This document shows, piece after piece, positions 58,186 to 64,000 of a DNA stretch of 64,000 nucleotides (its first letter is position 1; each line of letters begins with the position of its first letter). The notes under the pieces are model-generated. The model did no database searches. It saw only the letters and a list, made by a program, of their open reading frames with translations, and had not been told where the DNA came from. Source of the DNA: Perognathus longimembris pacificus (Eukaryota; Chordata; Mammalia; Rodentia; Heteromyidae); NCBI RefSeq assembly GCF_023159225.1, contig NC_063174.1, forward strand, positions 38,289,691-38,353,690. The letters run 5' to 3'. A program made the translations under genes and the position numbers.

Positions 58186-58881
58186 AAGAACACAGAAACA
58201 GAGCAAAAACTGCCTCCTTAAGATTCAAGCCCACAGTGAATATATAGCACATTCAAGACATCAAGGTCCCTGAGCTTTTTCCAGAGGATCCTCCATGTGT
58301 CTGTGGGGTGATAAGGTGAGGCCTGAAAGAGCTCCAAGTGGCCCTATACATACACTCCACTACACTGTGGACACTGGTTCTTTGCCTGCCCCTGTTTCAG
58401 GAGGAGCTTCTTATTAGCCCCTGCTCTTTCTTGTCTTTTCTCTGAACGGACATTTTAAAGGGAAGAGTATAATGTAAGTGGACCACTAATTAAGCTACCT
58501 GCTACTCTGGGAAGAACACACAGGGAGTGGCAAACTGTGCTGGTGGATTAAATTCTGTTCATCACTTCTTTTCATGAGATCTGACTGGAACACAGACATG
58601 TACTTCCATTACGTATTACCACTGTTTTTGTACTTCTCTGTCACTGTATGGATCAGAAAGCCTAAAATACTTATTTTCTAGCTCTTTGGATGAAACTTAA
58701 CAATTCTTGCCTTAGAAAGTCTGGGGAAACTGAGTTTAGAAAGCCATTGTAAAGACTAGGAAGGCTGTAATTTCTAAGAAAGTACTAAGACATACAAAAC
58801 AGAGAAAAGTATTTCTTATCATATTTTGAAACAATTTACCCATCTCTAAGTGAGAGGAATTTCACATCACTTGGCTCTCAC

Positions 58882-59035
58882 CCTTCATCTCCTGAGGCAA
58901 GCTCTTTCTGCCCGAGTGTCCCTGGCCCCCATGTCCGTCCCTTCTTCTTTGGGGCCCTCTTTTCCTCTTCTTCCCCTTCTTCTTTTTGAATGACAGAGCT
59001 CCGGCCCCAGGTTTTGCTGCTTTCACCTGGTGTTA
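58882..59035 (-). CDS. MAP3K9: MAP3K9 internal exon (acidic/basic linker after CRIB)
   Basis: A 154 bp exon between acceptor ctttgttgtttacag and donor gtgagagcca. It completes a split Leu, then reads TPGESSKTWGRSSVIQ, an acidic run KEEGEEEE, a basic run KRAPKKKGR, and TWGPGTLGQKELASGDE, with two bases of a Gly left over. The alternating charge suggests a disordered linker; the KRAPKKKGR stretch could act as a nuclear or membrane-binding basic patch (inference). Sequence agrees with MLK1 as I recall it, with small changes such as VIQK. Confidence 0.95.
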
Positions 59036-59864
59036 CTGTAAACAACAAAGATTGGGTAAGATACAGAAAATATACAACGAGGTCCTTTAAAACTAGCATC
59101 TATCACAGCAGGCAGATATACACAGACACATGCAGGTGGTCGCATGCATGCACACACGTAGCTGGCATGCACATACACACACATACATACACATGGAAAT
59201 CAGACCTCATCAGAAACTCTGTGGCCAAGTGAACCCTTACAGAAGAGTAATGGAGACCTCAGCACCGAATATTTAGCTCGGTCATAGCATGAAACATGAA
59301 AAGAAATGTGCTAAAATTTCACAAGTCCAATGTAAAGCCGGAATTCAGGCCAGCCAGGCACTAAAGTTCTAAACAGATCTGACTTAAAGAAAAAACGTTT
59401 TTTGAAAAAAAAAAAAAAAGAAAACGTTTTAATGGGTAGAACAGGATGGTGGGAGAATGAAGACGTTGTTGGGGAGAAAAGCGGGGGGAAAAGGGAAAAG
59501 GAAACAATAGAAAAATGAACTTTGGAGATATGGTAGAGCAGCTATGAACAGGAAAATAAAGCAAGCACAAGGCACTGAATGCAAACCTTTGTATTGGAAC
59601 TACAACGTCCCCTCCCCCCACCCCCCACCCCTGCCCAAAAAAGCAAGAAAAGAAAAAAAGAGTAAATGAACCAGGAGATAGCAGTAAAATTAATGCAAAG
59701 AGACAAGCAGGAGGGCTAAGGTTTGCATACATATGTGGATGTATATACAAACTGCTGAGGAGAGGTGGCAGAAGTTATGGATGAAGCAAGTCAATGACTG
59801 GGTGGATCAAGGGCCAGGTTCCCCTGGTTGTTCTGGCCCCAAATTATTTGGGAAATAGCCTCAC
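59036..59864 (-). other. MAP3K9: MAP3K9 intron
   Basis: GT-AG intron of 829 bp with a (CA)-rich patch near 59150-59195 and a C-run/A-run region at 59605-59660. No repeat element or extra exon identified. Confidence 0.85.
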
Positions 59865-59987
59865 ACTGGATGGCTCGAAGGCGAGGAATAATAGTAGGGC
59901 TTGCAGGAGGGCTGGAGCGGCTGCTGATAAGACTCTTCCTTTTATCCATGGTGGGGGAGGCCTGTACCGTGAACTTGTGCTGAAAAT
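59865..59987 (-). CDS. MAP3K9: MAP3K9 internal exon (second half of CRIB motif)
   Basis: A 123 bp exon. It completes a split Asp, then [40 protein letters not shown], and one base of a Leu. Together with the preceding exon it forms the CRIB motif [13 protein letters not shown] (consensus I-S-x-P-x(2-4)-F-x-H-x-x-x-V), which binds GTP-loaded Rac1/Cdc42 and activates MLKs. The downstream SPPASPT sites are proline-directed. The acceptor is a tandem one, tag then cag (see findings); I used the second, which gives the standard protein. Donor is gtgaggctat. Confidence 0.95.
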
Positions 59988-60756
59988 CTGCTAGGGGAAA
60001 ATAAATATAATTGTATGTATTAGAACTATCCCATTATCAAATTCATTTACAAAATCTTATGTCTCCTGGCAGGCCTGAGGGAGAGGCCACAGTTTTCTGA
60101 AAGCTCTGTTTAGCTGGTAATATCTTTCAGAATTATCTCTTTTTCCCAAAGGAACATGGTAAGATGAATGTATGAAACGACACAAAATTCATTGGCTGAT
60201 TGAATGCCATTAGACAATCTTCAAAAGCTCCCTGTTTAATGTATATAAAGTGGAACCATTATATATATGGAAAACATCTCATTAGCGCATGAGATCTTGT
60301 TGATTATTATAAGATGCATAATTTAAAATTCTTGGCATATAACCTTAGTACCTGCCTTCTTTACAGAGAGTTTGATGCTTCTCACTAAGTCTAAGAGGGC
60401 AGAACTAGCCCAGGTGGGACTGGAGGGATCCCAGGAAGATGGGGCAAGTGGCCCCAGTTTTAACACATTCTAAAGGCAGTTACAGTACAGCCCAAAGAAT
60501 GTGATACTTTCAGCTCTGAATTTCTGAGTCCATACATACATGGACTCATATGTACATATCATATGCCAAAGAAGTATAATAAGCATCTGTTTGTTTGTGT
60601 CTAGATATCCCCACAGCTAGGGAGTATAGCTTTTACGTCTGCATCCCCAGCTACAGTGATATCTTGGCCCAGGCTAGATACTAAGAGATACTTCAAAACA
60701 CCATGCTAACTGAAAAGAAAAAAGGGGGAAAAAAAGCAATAAAACCAGTAAGTGTG

Positions 60757-60958
60757 GCTGGGAATGTGGCTTAGTGGTAGAGTGCTTGCCGAGCATGCAT
60801 GAAACCCTGGGTTTGATTCCTCAGTATCCCCTACACAGAAAAAGCCAGAAGTGGTGCTATGGCTCAAGTGGTTGAATGCTAGCCTTGAGCAAAGAGGCTC
60901 AGGGACAGCATCCAGGCCCTGAGTTTAAGCCCCAGGACTGGCAAAAAACAAAACAGAA
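60757..60958 (+). repeat. SINE-A in a MAP3K9 intron
   Basis: From ggctgggaatgtggcttagt to aagccccaggactggc plus an A-rich tail; flanks repeat aaaccagtaagt / aaacagtaagt. The head differs from other copies (ggtagagtgcttgccgagca), closer to a plain ID element. Confidence 0.9.
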
Positions 60959-61309
60959 AGAAAAAAACAGTAAGTCGTAGGAGCACATTTTCTCAATTGC
61001 ATTGAATGAATTTCCTCATCTGTGCCCAAGCTGCCATTGTTACGACTTAAAATCATCCACAAATGCCATGTTCCTCACACTTCGAGTAAGCTTGCTTCCT
61101 GGGACCTTATAGAATCAGAACATACAGAACATTTTTGTCTATATAAACACACACTTCTATGGGTACGTTATATACCAAAATATTCTAATTTATAGTTTCA
61201 TATTTCTTTGCATTTTCCCCAAGACTATATAGTACCACAAATGTATTTTTACTTAGCCAGTTCATTTCTGAAAGGCTATTTATAAAACTTACAAGGTAAA
61301 TTCATTTTG

Positions 61310-61425
61310 GCTTTTTTTCTTTGGGGAGGTAGAGGGGTCTTACTATGTACTCCAGGCTGGCCATGAACTCAATCTTCTTGCCACAGTCTCCTGAGTGCTG
61401 GAATTAAAGGTTTGTACGAACTTTC
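61310..61425 (-). repeat. B1 SINE in a MAP3K9 intron
   Basis: gaggggtcttactatgtact, ccaggctggccatgaactca, tcctgagtgctggaattaaa. In sense orientation with the gene. Confidence 0.82.
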
Positions 61426-61852
61426 TTGACTTAAATTCTTATACATGAAGTCCAATCTCAACTGCATTCACAAAATTATTTAAAGAAACCTCAAGACATT
61501 GTTTTGCAGAGCTAAATTCTTATGTCTCACATACACATAACCTGGAATCCTGCCACCCTTTCCAGTTCTGCCTACAGTGAGATGTCGTGGGTGAGCTGCT
61601 GGGCCTTACAAGTCTGTCTTCAATTTCTATAATCACTCACATCCAATGGTTCCCCTGAAGTAGGATAGTTTTTTTTTAGCAAGCCAGTTCTTCACTGAAA
61701 AGAAGGGCCCATTTCCACAGGCTTTGTTGTTTTTTGTTTTTTTAAACCTAGAACTTGAGTTTCAAAGCTGAGCCATGTATGACTCCCACAAACCTCCCTG
61801 CCACACTGGCTCTTGATTCTGCTCCTACTTCCTGCTATTACTAGCCACTGAC

Positions 61853-62093
61853 CGGAAGGAAGGCTGATTCGGTTGCCATCCTTGAGCTTCAGCCGGCTCT
61901 TTCTGAACTTGCCCTTGCGTTTCTTCACCCGGGGCTTCTCCTGGCACAGCTGGTGGATGATGATGTTGAGTTCCCGTTCCAGGATGTCAATCTCCCGTTC
62001 AGCCAGCTCCTGTTCTCGACGCCGCAGCAGCTCTTCTTGGTTCTTTTGCTGGAGTGCAGCCCGTGTCAACTCCTCTTCCCAAGTGTGAAGCTC
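61853..62093 (-). CDS. MAP3K9: MAP3K9 internal exon (leucine zippers, basic region, first half of CRIB)
   Basis: A 241 bp exon between acceptor tgctcacctgcag and donor gtcagtggct. It encodes 80 residues plus one base. [46 protein letters not shown] form the tandem leucine/isoleucine zipper through which MLKs homodimerise and autophosphorylate. A strongly basic stretch follows ([19 protein letters not shown]), then ISLPS, the start of CRIB. The Glu/Arg-rich heptads continue from the previous exon. Human MLK1 has Arg where this has His in ELHTW, as I recall it. Shadow frames on the + strand at 61873-62165 are not genes. Confidence 0.96.

Positions 62094-64000
<1,907 letters not shown>

Larger units (their letters stand above)
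56280..58881 (-). other. MAP3K9: MAP3K9 intron
   Basis: GT-AG intron of 2602 bp. It carries SINE-B copies at 56700-56940 and 57598-57800, a G-run near 57800 and a MIR at 57985-58185. No further exon recognised. Confidence 0.85.
59988..61852 (-). other. MAP3K9: MAP3K9 intron
   Basis: GT-AG intron of 1865 bp. It contains a SINE-A (60757-60958) and a B1 (61310-61425). No additional exon recognised. Confidence 0.85.

Overview
The window is mammalian, rodent-type genomic DNA: spliced protein-coding exons with GT-AG junctions, long non-coding stretches, B1-like and ID-like SINEs, MIR/L2 relics, LINE-1 fragments, MER-type DNA transposon fossils and many microsatellites. Two SINE families dominate. 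One (called SINE-A here) is an ID-like tRNA head joined to a second tRNA-like module; the other (SINE-B) is a B1 head joined to the same second module. From memory these composites suggest a castorimorph rodent (kangaroo rat, pocket mouse or beaver group); this species-level guess is weak.

Layout. Positions 1-1059 are the last intron of TTC9 (+ strand), and 1060-1139 encode the last 26 residues of TTC9, followed by its 3' UTR. From about 6 kb to 42 kb I see no coding exon: it is intergenic DNA filled with SINEs, an old LINE-1 (8.3-10.1 kb), a younger 5'-truncated LINE-1 (23.5-24.4 kb), L2 and MIR copies, a Tigger-type transposon holding two SINE-A copies (11.8-12.6 kb), MER5A-like and MER20-like elements, and a solo LTR (36.3-36.7 kb) inside a SINE inside another SINE. 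From about 42.7 kb to 50.8 kb lies the 3' UTR or immediate 3' flank of MAP3K9, including a roughly 490 bp GAAA/GGAA tract. From 50,780 to 63,428, on the - strand, are eight exons encoding the C-terminal two thirds of MAP3K9 (MLK1): the end of the kinase domain, the leucine zippers, the CRIB motif and the long Ser/Pro-rich tail, ending in a TAG stop. The gene continues beyond the right edge of the window (start, SH3 and most of the kinase are missing).

TTC9 and MAP3K9 are convergent, with about 49.6 kb between stop codons. This matches the order I recall for human 14q24.2, which supports both calls. The two genes are neighbours but not known to act together: TTC9 is a small TPR protein, and MAP3K9 is a Rac/Cdc42-activated MAP3K that feeds JNK through MKK4/MKK7.

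I found no undescribed system. The best leads are a tandem (NAGNAG) acceptor that would change spacing inside the MAP3K9 CRIB motif by one residue, the modular SINE pair sharing one tail, and the three-layer nested insertion at 36 kb.
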